A stretch of DNA of 11,052 nt from CAYRTD01 sp964426915 (GCA_964426915.1 CAYRTD010000130.1:1-11052); one strand, 5' to 3'. Positions 1-7,683 are shown, numbered from the stretch's first letter. Numbers and translations: made by a program. The notes: generated by a model from the sequence alone, not told the origin.

Positions 1-69
1 TCGAACCGGCACGATATTGCTATCACTGGTGTTTGAGACCAGCGCGTCTACCAATTCCGCCATCCGGGC
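1..69 (-). tRNA. tRNA-Leu (anticodon CAA), 3' end cut by window edge
   Basis: Read on the minus strand from 69, the sequence starts GCCCGGATGGCGGAATTGG, a typical acceptor and D-arm start of a bacterial leucine tRNA. The anticodon arm is CTGGT-CTCAAAC-ACCAG, whose seven-base loop places CAA (35-33) in the anticodon position, reading UUG. A long variable arm, GATA-GCAA-TATC (24-13), marks it as class II, as expected for Leu. The T-arm begins GCCGGTTCGA and is truncated at position 1, so the T-loop remainder, the acceptor 3' strand and CCA status cannot be seen. Confidence 0.95.
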
Positions 70-185
70 AATTAGCAATTACTTTATAATTATTAAATAC
101 ATCTTATCTATATCCCCTTCTGAGTCGGCGGGAGCTCAGTGGCTTTGCCACTTCGGTTCCGCCATCCGGGCAATTAGCAATTACT
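55..185. repeat. 29-bp direct repeat of the tRNA-Leu 5' end (55-83 and 157-185)
   Basis: Positions 55-83 and 157-185 are identical over 29 bp. On the minus strand each copy comprises nine or more bases of leader (AGTAATTGCTAATT) followed by the first bases of tRNA-Leu (GCCCGGATGGCGGAA). The inner copy continues into the intact tRNA; the outer copy is interrupted after GGCGGAA and passes into unrelated sequence. The unit spacing is 102 bp. The outer copy is therefore a broken tRNA 5' fragment. It could be a tandem duplication with later decay, a target duplication made by an inserted short element, or the residue of recombination in a former tRNA array. Confidence 0.9.
127..163. repeat. REP-like imperfect hairpin next to the broken tRNA copy
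   Basis: The sequence folds into an outer stem of 7 bp (ggcggga 127-133 with ttccgcc 157-163, one G-U pair), a 4x4 internal loop and a perfect inner 6-bp stem (agtggc 138-143 with gccact 147-152) closed by TTT. It is GC-rich in an AT-rich surrounding. The right outer arm is made from the duplicated tRNA sequence, so the hairpin spans the junction. It resembles the short palindromic repeats scattered in many Bacteroidota chromosomes, but copy number cannot be judged from one window. Confidence 0.55.
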
Positions 186-190
186 GTCTG

Positions 191-222
191 CGAAGATAGC
201 ATAATTCTATTTTTTTTGCCAA
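191..222 (-). promoter_or_regulatory. Likely promoter of the tRNA-Leu transcript
   Basis: On the minus strand a TTG (222-220) is followed after 21 nt by TATCTTCG (198-191), a 7/8 match to the Bacteroidota -7 element TAnnTTTG at the accepted spacing from the -33 element. The expected transcript start, some six bases on, falls near 185, exactly at the outer edge of the 29-bp repeat. The transcript would thus begin with the broken tRNA 5' fragment and reach the intact tRNA about 115 nt later. Confidence 0.5.
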
Positions 223-250
223 TTTTTTTCGCTTCCTCCGGGATTCGGAT

Positions 251-280
251 GATATTAAACATGCTATGTTATTTAATATC
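251..280. promoter_or_regulatory. 9-bp inverted repeat between the divergent promoters
   Basis: gatattaaa (251-259) and tttaatatc (272-280) are perfect inverted repeats separated by 12 bp. The site lies between the leftward tRNA promoter and the rightward aldehyde dehydrogenase promoter, about 25 bp upstream of the latter's -33 element. It could be an operator for a dimeric regulator; being AT-rich, it may also be chance. Confidence 0.3.
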
Positions 281-305
281 TGTTGCTAAGATTCAGATAT
301 TTATT

Positions 306-336
306 TTTGTTTCTTCTTATATTCATTCAATTTTTG
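306..336 (+). promoter_or_regulatory. Candidate promoter of the aldehyde dehydrogenase gene
   Basis: TTTG (306-309), a 19-nt spacer and AATTTTTG (329-336, 7/8 match to TAnnTTTG) match the Bacteroidota sigma-ABfr promoter pattern. It predicts a transcript start near 342 and a leader of about 20 nt before the ATG at 364. The region is AT-rich, so a chance match is possible. Confidence 0.4.
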
Positions 337-363
337 AGATTAAACATTTAACTACTATATATC

Positions 364-1923
364 ATGAACAAAACATTTGAAAACAAAACCCGGGAGGTTC
401 TTAAACGACTGGGCATAAAAGAGGTAAATCCCGGAGCAACAACGGGAACGAAATGGTTCGATACAGAGGGTAAGGAATCGGTTTCCATCAGCCCGATCGA
501 CGGGAAAGAAATTGCAAAAGTGAAAACCGCCAACCTTGATGATTATGAAAAAATTATGCAAAAGGCTCAGGAAGCCTTTAAAGTGTGGCGGAAAGTTCCT
601 GCTCCTGCACGTGGGGAGGTGGTCAGGCAAATCGGACTGGCTCTGAGGGAACATAAGGATGATCTGGCGTATCTCGTCAGCCTGGAGATGGGTAAGATTC
701 TGCAGGAGGGTAAAGGTGAAGTGCAGGAAATGACCGATATTTGTGATTTTGCCGTCGGACAATCCCGGCAGCTTTATGGCTTTACCATGCCATCCGAAAG
801 GAAGGATCACCGGATGTACGATCAGTATCACCCGCTGGGGGTTGTCGGACTGATCACTTCCTTTAATTTTCCTGTTGCGGTTTGGGCATGGAATTCCATG
901 ATTGCAGCCGTTGCCGGTGATGTTGTGGTATGGAAGCCCAGTTCAAAAACTCCTCTTACCGCTATAGCAACACAAAATATCATTAGAAAGGTCCTTATCG
1001 AAAATGATGTCCCTGAAGGGGTGTTCAGCCTTATAGTTGCCGGCTCGTCCGTGCTGGGAGATAATTTCGTGGAAGATAAAAGGATCCCTTTAATTTCCGT
1101 TACCGGCTCAACGGCCGTAGGCAAGAGGGTGGGAAAAATTGTTGGTCAGCGACTGGGAAGGGTAATTCAGGAATTGGGAGGAAATAATGCTATCATTGTT
1201 TCGCAGCATGCCGACCTGGAACTGGCTATACCTGCAATTGTTTTTGGAGCTGTGGGGACTGCCGGTCAAAGGTGTACCACCACACGAAGACTGATAATTC
1301 ACGAAAGTATTTATGATGATGTCAAAAAACGCCTCTTAAGTGCCTACGAACAGGTTTCCAAGAAAATCGGAAATCCTCTTGATGAAAACTTTCTCATCGG
1401 CCCTATGATCGATAAAACTGCAGTGTCGGTATTTTCGCAGGCCTTAAATTCTATCAAAGATGAGGGTGGTAAAGTTATTTTTGGGGGTAAAGTCCTGGAA
1501 GGAGAAGGTTTTGAAGCCGGAACTTATGTTGTTCCCGCTATTGCCGAAGCTGAAAATTATTTTGACATTGTACAGGAGGAAACCTTTGCACCCCTGGTGT
1601 ATCTGATGAAATACAAAAGCATTGAGGAAGCCATTTCTCTTCAGAATGACGTTCCCCAGGGACTGTCTTCTTCCATTTTCACTCTTAACATGCGGGAAGC
1701 GGAGATATTCCTTTCTCAGGCCGGCTCGGATTGCGGCATTGCCAACGTTAACATCGGAACATCCGGTGCCGAGATTGGAGGGGCCTTTGGCGGTGAGAAA
1801 GATACCGGAGGAGGAAGGGAATCAGGTTCGGATGCATGGAAGGCTTATATGAGAAGACAAACCAATACCATCAATTACGGAACGGAATTGCCTTTGGCCC
1901 AGGGAATAAAATTTGATATCTAG
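364..1923 (+). CDS. ALDH7 (antiquitin)-type aldehyde dehydrogenase, probable L-aminoadipate-semialdehyde dehydrogenase
   Basis: This 519-residue protein is a full-length NAD(P)-dependent aldehyde dehydrogenase. Visible motifs are the oxyanion Asn in FNFP (N168), WKPS at 190-193, the nucleotide-binding VTGSTAVGKRV (246-256), the general base in QELGGNN (E270), the nucleophile in GTAGQRCTTTRR (C304) and ExFxP (E406, F408, P410). The C-terminal run with GAEIGGAFGGEK, GGGRESGSDAWK and LPLAQGIKF is the ALDH7 signature, close to human antiquitin. The GEVQE segment (118-122) and the Arg before the Cys, which in antiquitin bind the aminoadipate semialdehyde, are also present. Family knowledge thus suggests oxidation of alpha-aminoadipate semialdehyde / piperideine-6-carboxylate in lysine breakdown, in the cytoplasm, but related substrates cannot be excluded. 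It is monocistronic: no same-strand neighbour, and the next gene converges with an 18-bp gap. Confidence 0.93.
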   Translation: MNKTFENKTREVLKRLGIKEVNPGATTGTKWFDTEGKESVSISPIDGKEIAKVKTANLDDYEKIMQKAQEAFKVWRKVPAPARGEVVRQIGLALREHKDDLAYLVSLEMGKILQEGKGEVQEMTDICDFAVGQSRQLYGFTMPSERKDHRMYDQYHPLGVVGLITSFNFPVAVWAWNSMIAAVAGDVVVWKPSSKTPLTAIATQNIIRKVLIENDVPEGVFSLIVAGSSVLGDNFVEDKRIPLISVTGSTAVGKRVGKIVGQRLGRVIQELGGNNAIIVSQHADLELAIPAIVFGAVGTAGQRCTTTRRLIIHESIYDDVKKRLLSAYEQVSKKIGNPLDENFLIGPMIDKTAVSVFSQALNSIKDEGGKVIFGGKVLEGEGFEAGTYVVPAIAEAENYFDIVQEETFAPLVYLMKYKSIEEAISLQNDVPQGLSSSIFTLNMREAEIFLSQAGSDCGIANVNIGTSGAEIGGAFGGEKDTGGGRESGSDAWKAYMRRQTNTINYGTELPLAQGIKFDI

Positions 1924-1941
1924 GGGATCTGCATAACACCC

Positions 1942-3144
1942 TCAGGGACTCTCAACCAGGTTCTTATCAAAATACATATTTAAGAATGTGGGAACTGCCA
2001 GGGATGCTACACTATTTGGTGAGTTTGTAAGAAATGCGATGCCGATATCTTCATCCCGGCAAAGTGCGATATCGGCTCTGTAACCGTGCACGTAGCCTCC
2101 GTGATAAGCTACCTGGCGTCCTTTGTATCCTATAATTCTCCACCCAAGTGCATAATGTTTCGATTCTACCTTGTCCCATCTTCTCAGGTAATTCCATTTC
2201 AATGGAGAAATGACCTGGGGAGTTAAAACCGTATTAGTGATGCTGTTTATTATATGAGATTTTTCCCTGTCGGAAAGAGCGACTAAAAAGTTTCCCAGAT
2301 CGCTGATACTGGCATTAATGCCTGCCGCGGGTATGGTATTATAATATCGGTCATTAAGAGGGAGTGTCCTGTATCCCTTTCCATACCGGGTGTGTGGATA
2401 GGCATAGTTTTCAGTGGAAAGAAAGGGCTGAAAGCCGGTGGAAGCATTTCTCATTCCAAAGGGAATAAAAACTTTTTCGGTGAGTAAATCATTGAAGCTT
2501 CTCGAGGTTTTTAAGAATGTAAGGGTGTCGAACAGACTAAAAACAACATTCTGATATCCGTACAATTTTCCCGGGGTATTGCTTATGTTGACGCGGTGAA
2601 GACTGTCGATAATGGTTCTCATCGGAACACCGGATTCAACCAGGTTATCATATGCATGAGGAACAAGCCCTGAAGTATGACTCAATATATTCCGTATGGA
2701 CAGATTGAGGGTATTGACGGAATCTTTCAGCTTAAATCCGGGAAGATAATCAATTACCTTATCATCCAGACTGATCTCTTTTTCTTCTGCCATAATACCG
2801 GCAAGCACCCCGGTTATACTCTTGGAAACCGATGCCAGCCTGAAAACTGTGTGCTGGTCAATGGAATCATTTTCACCTGCCTTTCTAACGCCGTAACACT
2901 TCAGAAATGCGATTTTCCCTTTATGTGTAATAGCAATGGCAGCGCCAACTGTACCATTGCTGTCAATCTCCGAGCTTATCAAACTGTCGAAACTGAAAAT
3001 CAGGGAATCAAAGGCCGAATGTTCTTTTTCCTCAGCGATTTCTTCTTTCGCCGGACCGTAAGAGGCAATTGTGTTCGATTCAAAATAATATAGTACGAAT
3101 AGCAATGAAGCTATAATAATGACAGGAATAAACTTAAATCTCAT
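1942..3144 (-). CDS. Serine hydrolase of the class C beta-lactamase / S12 family
   Basis: The protein (400 aa from the ATG at 3144) belongs to the beta-lactamase-related serine hydrolases. Numbered from the TTG at 3150 (402 aa), it shows the nucleophile motif S-V-S-K (S107, K110), the Tyr motif Y-Q-N (Y199, N201) and an H-G-G (350-352) where penicillin-binding proteins have KTG. HxG at this place is known from D-aminopeptidase and esterase-like members, so a peptidase or esterase role is at least as likely as beta-lactamase or DD-peptidase activity. Residues about 7-23 form one hydrophobic segment without a Cys, an N-terminal anchor or uncleaved signal, placing the catalytic domain in the periplasm. 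A GGAG lies 6 nt before the TTG and 12 nt before the ATG, so the start is undecided between them. It follows dxs closely (16 bp from this ATG, 10 bp from the TTG), which suggests co-transcription; no functional link to isoprenoid synthesis is apparent. Confidence 0.88.
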   Translation of the reverse strand: MRFKFIPVIIIASLLFVLYYFESNTIASYGPAKEEIAEEKEHSAFDSLIFSFDSLISSEIDSNGTVGAAIAITHKGKIAFLKCYGVRKAGENDSIDQHTVFRLASVSKSITGVLAGIMAEEKEISLDDKVIDYLPGFKLKDSVNTLNLSIRNILSHTSGLVPHAYDNLVESGVPMRTIIDSLHRVNISNTPGKLYGYQNVVFSLFDTLTFLKTSRSFNDLLTEKVFIPFGMRNASTGFQPFLSTENYAYPHTRYGKGYRTLPLNDRYYNTIPAAGINASISDLGNFLVALSDREKSHIINSITNTVLTPQVISPLKWNYLRRWDKVESKHYALGWRIIGYKGRQVAYHGGYVHGYRADIALCRDEDIGIAFLTNSPNSVASLAVPTFLNMYFDKNLVESP

Positions 3145-3160
3145 TTTCAAATAATCTCCA

Positions 3161-5089
3161 TTATGATACCCTTGAAAGGTATCTCTTTTTCACAAGTATT
3201 TTGATCTCCTTCATTATACTTTCCGGATCAAAACCACATTCTTTATAAAGCTCTTCAGGATTTCCCTGATCGACAAATTTGTCGGGTATTCCAAGACGTC
3301 TAACGGCTGTAGTATAGGTATTGTCACACATGAACTCTATAACCGCACTGCCAAAACCTCCTTTAAGCGCTCCATCCTCAATGGTAATCACATGATTAAA
3401 TTTCTTGAATACTTTATGGAGGAGCTCTTCATCAAGAGGTTTAACAAAGCGCATATCATAATGTGCAATGCTATAGTTTTCCTTTTCAAGTTTTTCTATT
3501 GCTTCTGCAGCCAGTATTCCGGCATTGCCGATTGACAGGATAGCAATATCGCTTCCTTCTTTTAAAACACGTGCTTTTCCGACCTCTATCTCGGAAAATT
3601 CCTTTTTCCAGTCGGGAGTAATCCCTCTCCCTCTGGGATAACGTATGGAAAAGGGGCCGTGTTCTTTAAGCTGAGCGGTGTAAAGCAAATTTCTCAGTTC
3701 GACCTCATCCATTGGCGCTGAAACGATCATATTGGGAATATTCCTCATATAGGAAAGATCGAATGCCCCGTGATGGGTTGCGCCGTCGTCTCCGACAAGT
3801 CCGCCGCGATCAAGACAAAAAACCACATTCAGATTTTGCAGGGCAACATCATGAATAACCTGATCGTATGCTCTTTGCATGAAAGTGGAATAAATATTAC
3901 AAAAGGGGATCATGCCCTGTATGGCCAGTCCGGCAGAAAAAGTAACTGCATGCTGTTCTGCTATACCTACATCAAATGATCGTTCGGGAATTTTATCCAT
4001 CATGATTTTAAGACTGCTTCCGGTTGGCATGGCTGGGGTGATCCCAATTATTTTTTCATTCTTTTTTGCCAGTTCCAGAATGGTTTCGCCAAAAACATCC
4101 TGAAATTTCGGTGCCTGGGGCTTATCAGATTTATAGCTGAATATCTCCCCGGTTTTTTTGTCAAACTTCCCCGGTGAATGAAAAACCGTCTGGTTCAGTT
4201 CAGCCTGAGGGAAACCTTTACCTTTTACGGTAATGACATGAAGAAGTTTCGGTCCCCTGATATCTTTCAGATCATTCAGTACGCGGGTAAGGTGCACCAC
4301 ATCATGTCCGTCAACCGGTCCGAAATACCTGAAATTCAACGACTCAAACAGGTTTGATTGCTTAAGCATCATAGATTTCAGGGCATTTTCTATTTTTTGG
4401 GCATATCTTCTTGCATCGGGTACAAGTTTACTCATACGTCCGAGAAAATTCCAAACATCTTCTTTAACCTTATTATAAGTTTTGGAGGTAGTGATGTCAA
4501 GGAGATATTCTTTCATGGCTCCCACATTCGGATCAATGGCCATGTTATTATCATTAAGGATAACCAGCAGATCCGAATTATCGATCCCAGCATTATTAAG
4601 TCCTTCATAAGCTAGTCCACCGGTAAGGGATCCGTCCCCGATAATTGCCACCACCTTCCGGTCATTCTCCCCTTTTAATTTTGAGGCCCGGGCTATTCCG
4701 AGTGCAGCAGAAATGGAAGTTGAGGAATGACCTACACCGAAGGCATCATATATGCTCTCCGAGGGTTTTGGGAACCCGCTTATCCCTTTATATTTACGGT
4801 TGGTGTGGAACAGGTCTTTTCTTCCTGTGAGGATCTTATGTCCGTAGGCCTGATGCCCTACATCCCATATAAGCTGATCATAGGGGGTGTTAAAAACATG
4901 GTGGAGGGCGACAGTGAGTTCAACCACTCCGAGGCTGGCTCCAAAATGACCCGGATGTGATGAAACAATATCAATAATAAAATGTCGTAATTCCTTGCTA
5001 AGAGTGATCAGTTCATCCACAGATAGATTCTTCATATCTGCAGGGCTATTTATCTGATCCAGTAAACTGTAAGAATATTTTTTTTCCAT
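3161..5089 (-). CDS. dxs: 1-deoxy-D-xylulose-5-phosphate synthase
   Basis: Dxs condenses pyruvate and glyceraldehyde-3-phosphate to DXP using thiamine diphosphate, the first step of the MEP isoprenoid pathway and also a source for thiamine and pyridoxal. From the ATG at 5089 it has 642 residues, normal for the family. Seen in order are the GHFGASLG segment with the conserved His (H48), WDVGHQAYGHKILTGR (75-90), the cofactor motif GDGSLTGG (151-158) with LNDNNMAI, then the pyrimidine domain with the catalytic Glu in GIAEQHAV (E378) and DRGGLVGDDGATHHG (427-441), and a full transketolase C-terminal domain. An upstream in-frame TTG (5113) would add eight residues, but it lies inside a perfect -7 promoter box, so I chose the ATG. 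It heads a two-gene unit with the serine hydrolase and is divergent from the OmpA-type gene. Confidence 0.97.
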   Translation of the reverse strand: MEKKYSYSLLDQINSPADMKNLSVDELITLSKELRHFIIDIVSSHPGHFGASLGVVELTVALHHVFNTPYDQLIWDVGHQAYGHKILTGRKDLFHTNRKYKGISGFPKPSESIYDAFGVGHSSTSISAALGIARASKLKGENDRKVVAIIGDGSLTGGLAYEGLNNAGIDNSDLLVILNDNNMAIDPNVGAMKEYLLDITTSKTYNKVKEDVWNFLGRMSKLVPDARRYAQKIENALKSMMLKQSNLFESLNFRYFGPVDGHDVVHLTRVLNDLKDIRGPKLLHVITVKGKGFPQAELNQTVFHSPGKFDKKTGEIFSYKSDKPQAPKFQDVFGETILELAKKNEKIIGITPAMPTGSSLKIMMDKIPERSFDVGIAEQHAVTFSAGLAIQGMIPFCNIYSTFMQRAYDQVIHDVALQNLNVVFCLDRGGLVGDDGATHHGAFDLSYMRNIPNMIVSAPMDEVELRNLLYTAQLKEHGPFSIRYPRGRGITPDWKKEFSEIEVGKARVLKEGSDIAILSIGNAGILAAEAIEKLEKENYSIAHYDMRFVKPLDEELLHKVFKKFNHVITIEDGALKGGFGSAVIEFMCDNTYTTAVRRLGIPDKFVDQGNPEELYKECGFDPESIMKEIKILVKKRYLSRVS

Positions 5090-5110
5090 GCTGCTGGTTA
5101 CATTCCGGAA

Positions 5111-5145
5111 CAAAGTTAGGTAAAAAAAAACAAACAGAGAACAAA
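5111..5145 (-). promoter_or_regulatory. Likely dxs promoter
   Basis: On the minus strand TAACTTTG (5118-5111) is a perfect match to the Bacteroidota -7 consensus TAnnTTTG. The nearest upstream TTTG at a usable distance is at 5145-5142, with a 23-nt spacer, slightly longer than the usual 19-21. The implied start near 5104 gives a leader of about 15 nt to the ATG at 5089, with no clear Shine-Dalgarno sequence. Confidence 0.55.
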
Positions 5146-5233
5146 GCCGGACCCCGGAGATTTTTTTTCATTGTCGTTGGGCGAAAAGTGGATGCCGGGA
5201 ACTGCAGTCAGAGGGATACACTTCGATACCTTC

Positions 5234-5263
5234 CTGTTGTTAAAAATGCACTGTTGTTAAAAA
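5234..5263. repeat. Two copies of a 13-bp direct repeat, 17-bp period
   Basis: ctgttgttaaaaa occurs at 5234-5246 and again at 5251-5263, in the 193-bp gap between the dxs promoter and the OmpA-type gene. It could be a pair of binding sites or a simple slippage duplication. I found no good -33/-7 pair for the rightward gene in this gap. Confidence 0.45.
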
Positions 5264-5307
5264 AAAGAATTCATCAAACCACAATTTTTAGATAATTTGG
5301 CGTTTTA

Positions 5308-6324
5308 ATGCTAAAGTTGATAAAGATGAAAAGAATAATTGTGATAATTCTGAGCAGTGCTTTTCTTGCTTCCTGTGTTCCAACTCAACGCTTCAAAGAA
5401 GTAAATAAAAAAAGTAATACGCTGGAAGAAGAAAGAGATCGGTTGATGATGGAAAATGAGCAGTTGACAGTTGAGAATACGGAGATGAAATCCAGAATGG
5501 ATTACGTAGACCGGCAGCAGGAAAGATTTACTGAAGACAGCCTTGTTTTGGCCGGAGAGATTAATGAGCTCCAGGCCTCAGTAAACAATCTGACCCGCAA
5601 ATATAATGACCTTCAGGCTTCCCATGAAGCCCTTTTAAAGGGAAATGCCCGGGAAACGAGAAGATTGTTGAATCAATTGCAGACGGCTCAGGAGAATCTT
5701 CAGCAAAAGGAACAAAGACTGAGGGAACTTGAGGACAATGTTACGGAAGGCCGCCGGGATGTTACCCGTATGAGGGCCGAACTGGAAGCCAGGAACGCCC
5801 GTCTGGCGGAACTGGAAAGGATACTAAACCGTAAGGATTCTGCCGTTAATGCCTTAAAAGAAAGTGTATCGAGGGCATTAATGGGCTTTGAGGGGCAGGG
5901 CCTGACTGTTGAAATGAAAAACGGAAAAGTATATGTTTCCATGGATGAAAAACTTTTATTCCGTTCCGGAAGCTATGAGGTGGATGCAAGAGGAAGGCAG
6001 GCATTGAACGATCTGGCGGGAGTTCTGGAGAGAAATAAAGATGTAAATATCATGATCGAAGGTCATACGGATGATGTTCCTTATCGCAGCGGCGCTGTAA
6101 TAAAGGACAACTGGGATCTGAGTGTCCTCAGAGCCACCTCGGTTTTGAAAATCCTTATGCAGAGCGGTAATATAAGTCCTTCGCGTATTACCGCTGCAGG
6201 TCGTGGAGAATTTCAGCCGGTTGAAATGTCAAAAACTTCGCAGGCCCGTAGCAGAAACCGTCGTACAGAGATCATACTGACTCCGAAACTGGATGAATTG
6301 CTGAAGATACTGGAGTCGAGTTAA
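5308..6324 (+). CDS. OmpA-family peptidoglycan-binding lipoprotein with long coiled coil
   Basis: The 338-residue protein begins with a lipoprotein signal peptide ending in the lipobox L-A-S-C (Cys23). Residues about 32-188 are a continuous charged heptad-like stretch rich in Glu, Leu, Arg and Gln, predicted coiled coil. Residues about 213-325 form an OmpA C-terminal domain: LLFRSGSYEV, IEGHTDD (250-256), NWDLSVLRA (268-276) and RNRRTEI (316-322), carrying the Asp and Arg that hold diaminopimelate in this family. It should tie a membrane anchor to the cell wall. The residues after Cys (VPTQ) lack the acidic cluster of the Bacteroidota surface-export signal, so it probably faces the periplasm. 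A second in-frame ATG at 5326 (MKRIIVII) also gives a normal signal peptide and may be the true start. It stands alone, divergent from dxs and convergent with frr (18 bp). Confidence 0.9.
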   Translation: MLKLIKMKRIIVIILSSAFLASCVPTQRFKEVNKKSNTLEEERDRLMMENEQLTVENTEMKSRMDYVDRQQERFTEDSLVLAGEINELQASVNNLTRKYNDLQASHEALLKGNARETRRLLNQLQTAQENLQQKEQRLRELEDNVTEGRRDVTRMRAELEARNARLAELERILNRKDSAVNALKESVSRALMGFEGQGLTVEMKNGKVYVSMDEKLLFRSGSYEVDARGRQALNDLAGVLERNKDVNIMIEGHTDDVPYRSGAVIKDNWDLSVLRATSVLKILMQSGNISPSRITAAGRGEFQPVEMSKTSQARSRNRRTEIILTPKLDELLKILESS

Positions 6325-6342
6325 CAGAAGACAGCCTCATCC

Positions 6343-6906
6343 CTAAACCGTCATAATATCCTTCTCCTTGGCATCAACTACTTTATCCACCTTTTCGGTA
6401 TAGTTGTCGGTCATTTCCTGGACTTTGATCTCGGCTCTTTTTACCTGGTCTTCAGGTAGACCTTCTTTCTGAAGACTTTTTAGTTCATCGTTTGCTTCTC
6501 TTCTGGCATTACGAATACTGACCTTTGCATTTTCACCTTCATTTTTCACCTGCTTTACCAGTTGAATTCTTCTTTCTTCGGTAAGGGGCGGAACATTCAG
6601 GCGGATAATTTCGCCGTTATTTACAGGGGTAAGTCCAACGTTTGCGGCGAGTATGGCTTTTTCTATGGGATCGATCATTTTTTTCTCCCATGGCTGTATC
6701 GCGATGGTTTTTGCATCGGGGGTGCTGATATTGGAGACCTGGCTCAATGGAGTTTTAGTCCCGTAATAATCCACTTCAACACCATCGAGAATATGGGGAT
6801 TCGCTTTGCCGGCACGGATTCTGCTTAATTCAGTTTCAAGGTGGCGGATAGCTTTATCCATTTTCTCCTCGGCCATATCAAATACAAGTTCTACTTCTTC
6901 ATTCAT
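6343..6906 (-). CDS. frr: Ribosome recycling factor
   Basis: RRF works with EF-G after termination to split the 70S ribosome from mRNA. The 187-residue length fits the family (about 185). Visible landmarks are the first helix of domain I with RIRAGKANP (29-37), the hinge into the small domain II (about 31-104) with NISTPDA and IQPWEK, then VPPLTEERR (105-113) and the Arg-rich IRNARREAND helix (131-140) of the three-helix bundle. It starts with ATG and lies 43 bp after pyrH on the same strand, as in the widespread pyrH-frr pair, so the two are probably transcribed together. There is no visible terminator in the 18 bp separating it from the convergent OmpA-type gene. Confidence 0.97.
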   Translation of the reverse strand: MNEEVELVFDMAEEKMDKAIRHLETELSRIRAGKANPHILDGVEVDYYGTKTPLSQVSNISTPDAKTIAIQPWEKKMIDPIEKAILAANVGLTPVNNGEIIRLNVPPLTEERRIQLVKQVKNEGENAKVSIRNARREANDELKSLQKEGLPEDQVKRAEIKVQEMTDNYTEKVDKVVDAKEKDIMTV

Positions 6907-6949
6907 GTTGGTAAGTATTAAAAGTGATCTTAGGAAAAACCAAAAATAT

Positions 6950-7657
6950 TTAATTTTTAACTAAAGTACCAATTTTTTCTCCTGAAACGAACCTTAAAAG
7001 ATTTCCCTCTGTATTCATATTAAAAACACAGACCGGTAGTTTGTTTTCCCTGCACATGGCAAAGGCTGTCATATCCATTACTTTAAGCTCTTTTTGCAAT
7101 GCCTCGTCGAAACTTATTTCTTCGTACCTTTTCGCTGTGGGGTCTTTTTCAGGGTCTGCTGTATAGATGCCGTCAACCCGGGTTCCTTTTAAAAATATGT
7201 CCGCTTCCATTTCCACTGCTCGAAGGGCCGAGGCTGTATCGGTTGTAAAAAAGGGATTGCCGGTACCCCCCACAAAAATGACTACCTGTTTTTTTTGCAG
7301 TGCGTATTTTACTTTTTCCTTTGAATAGTTCTCCGTTACGGGTTCCATCCTTAAGGCTGAAAATACCCTTGCAGTTGTTCCGGTTTTTTCTATGGCCGAC
7401 TGAAGGGCGAGACCATTGATAACAGTGGCCAGCATTCCCATGTAATCTCCTTTTACCCTGTCAAAGCCTTCCGCCACGCCTGAGATTCCGCGAAAAATAT
7501 TCCCTCCCCCGATAACTATTCCGAGTTCTATATCTTTTTGAACTGCTTTGTGGATCTCATCTGCGTAATTTTTTAATCTTTGCGGATCAATTCCGTGGCT
7601 GCTATTCCCCAGGAGGGCTTCACCCGAGAGTTTAAGGAGTATACGTTTATATTGCAT
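6950..7657 (-). CDS. pyrH: Uridylate kinase (UMP kinase)
   Basis: PyrH phosphorylates UMP to UDP and belongs to the bacterial amino-acid-kinase-fold family, a hexameric cytoplasmic enzyme controlled by UTP and GTP. From the ATG at 7657 it has 235 residues, the normal length. It shows KRILLKLSGEAL (4-15), the phosphate loop IGGGNIFRG (49-57), DYMGM (71-75), the nucleotide-binding GTGNPFFTTDTA (131-142) and the TRVDGIYTADP region (159-169). The reading frame stays open upstream to a TTG at 7747, but that extension would overlap tsf and read through a terminator hairpin, so the ATG is preferred. frr follows 43 bp downstream. Because a terminator lies just upstream, it probably has its own promoter or depends on read-through. 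Confidence 0.97.
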   Translation of the reverse strand: MQYKRILLKLSGEALLGNSSHGIDPQRLKNYADEIHKAVQKDIELGIVIGGGNIFRGISGVAEGFDRVKGDYMGMLATVINGLALQSAIEKTGTTARVFSALRMEPVTENYSKEKVKYALQKKQVVIFVGGTGNPFFTTDTASALRAVEMEADIFLKGTRVDGIYTADPEKDPTAKRYEEISFDEALQKELKVMDMTAFAMCRENKLPVCVFNMNTEGNLLRFVSGEKIGTLVKN

Positions 7658-7683
7658 AGAGCGGTTTTTGTTCCCGAAAATAC

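Noticed and set aside
120..170. Possible second complete tRNA upstream of tRNA-Leu
   Set aside because: The fragment has the tRNA-Leu 5' end and a GGGAGCTCAGTGG piece reminiscent of a D-arm on the other strand, but no matching acceptor 3' strand, anticodon arm or T-arm could be assembled.
17..199. Rightward 60-codon open frame across the left end
   Set aside because: It overlaps the tRNA-Leu antisense and reads through both repeat copies; no protein-like features.
1921..1950. Terminator between the convergent aldehyde dehydrogenase and hydrolase genes
   Set aside because: Only a 3-bp stem (ccc-tca-ggg) is present, with no T-run.
5290..5300. GATAATTTGG as a -7 box for the OmpA-type gene
   Set aside because: It is one base short of TAnnTTTG and has no TTTG at 19-21 nt upstream.
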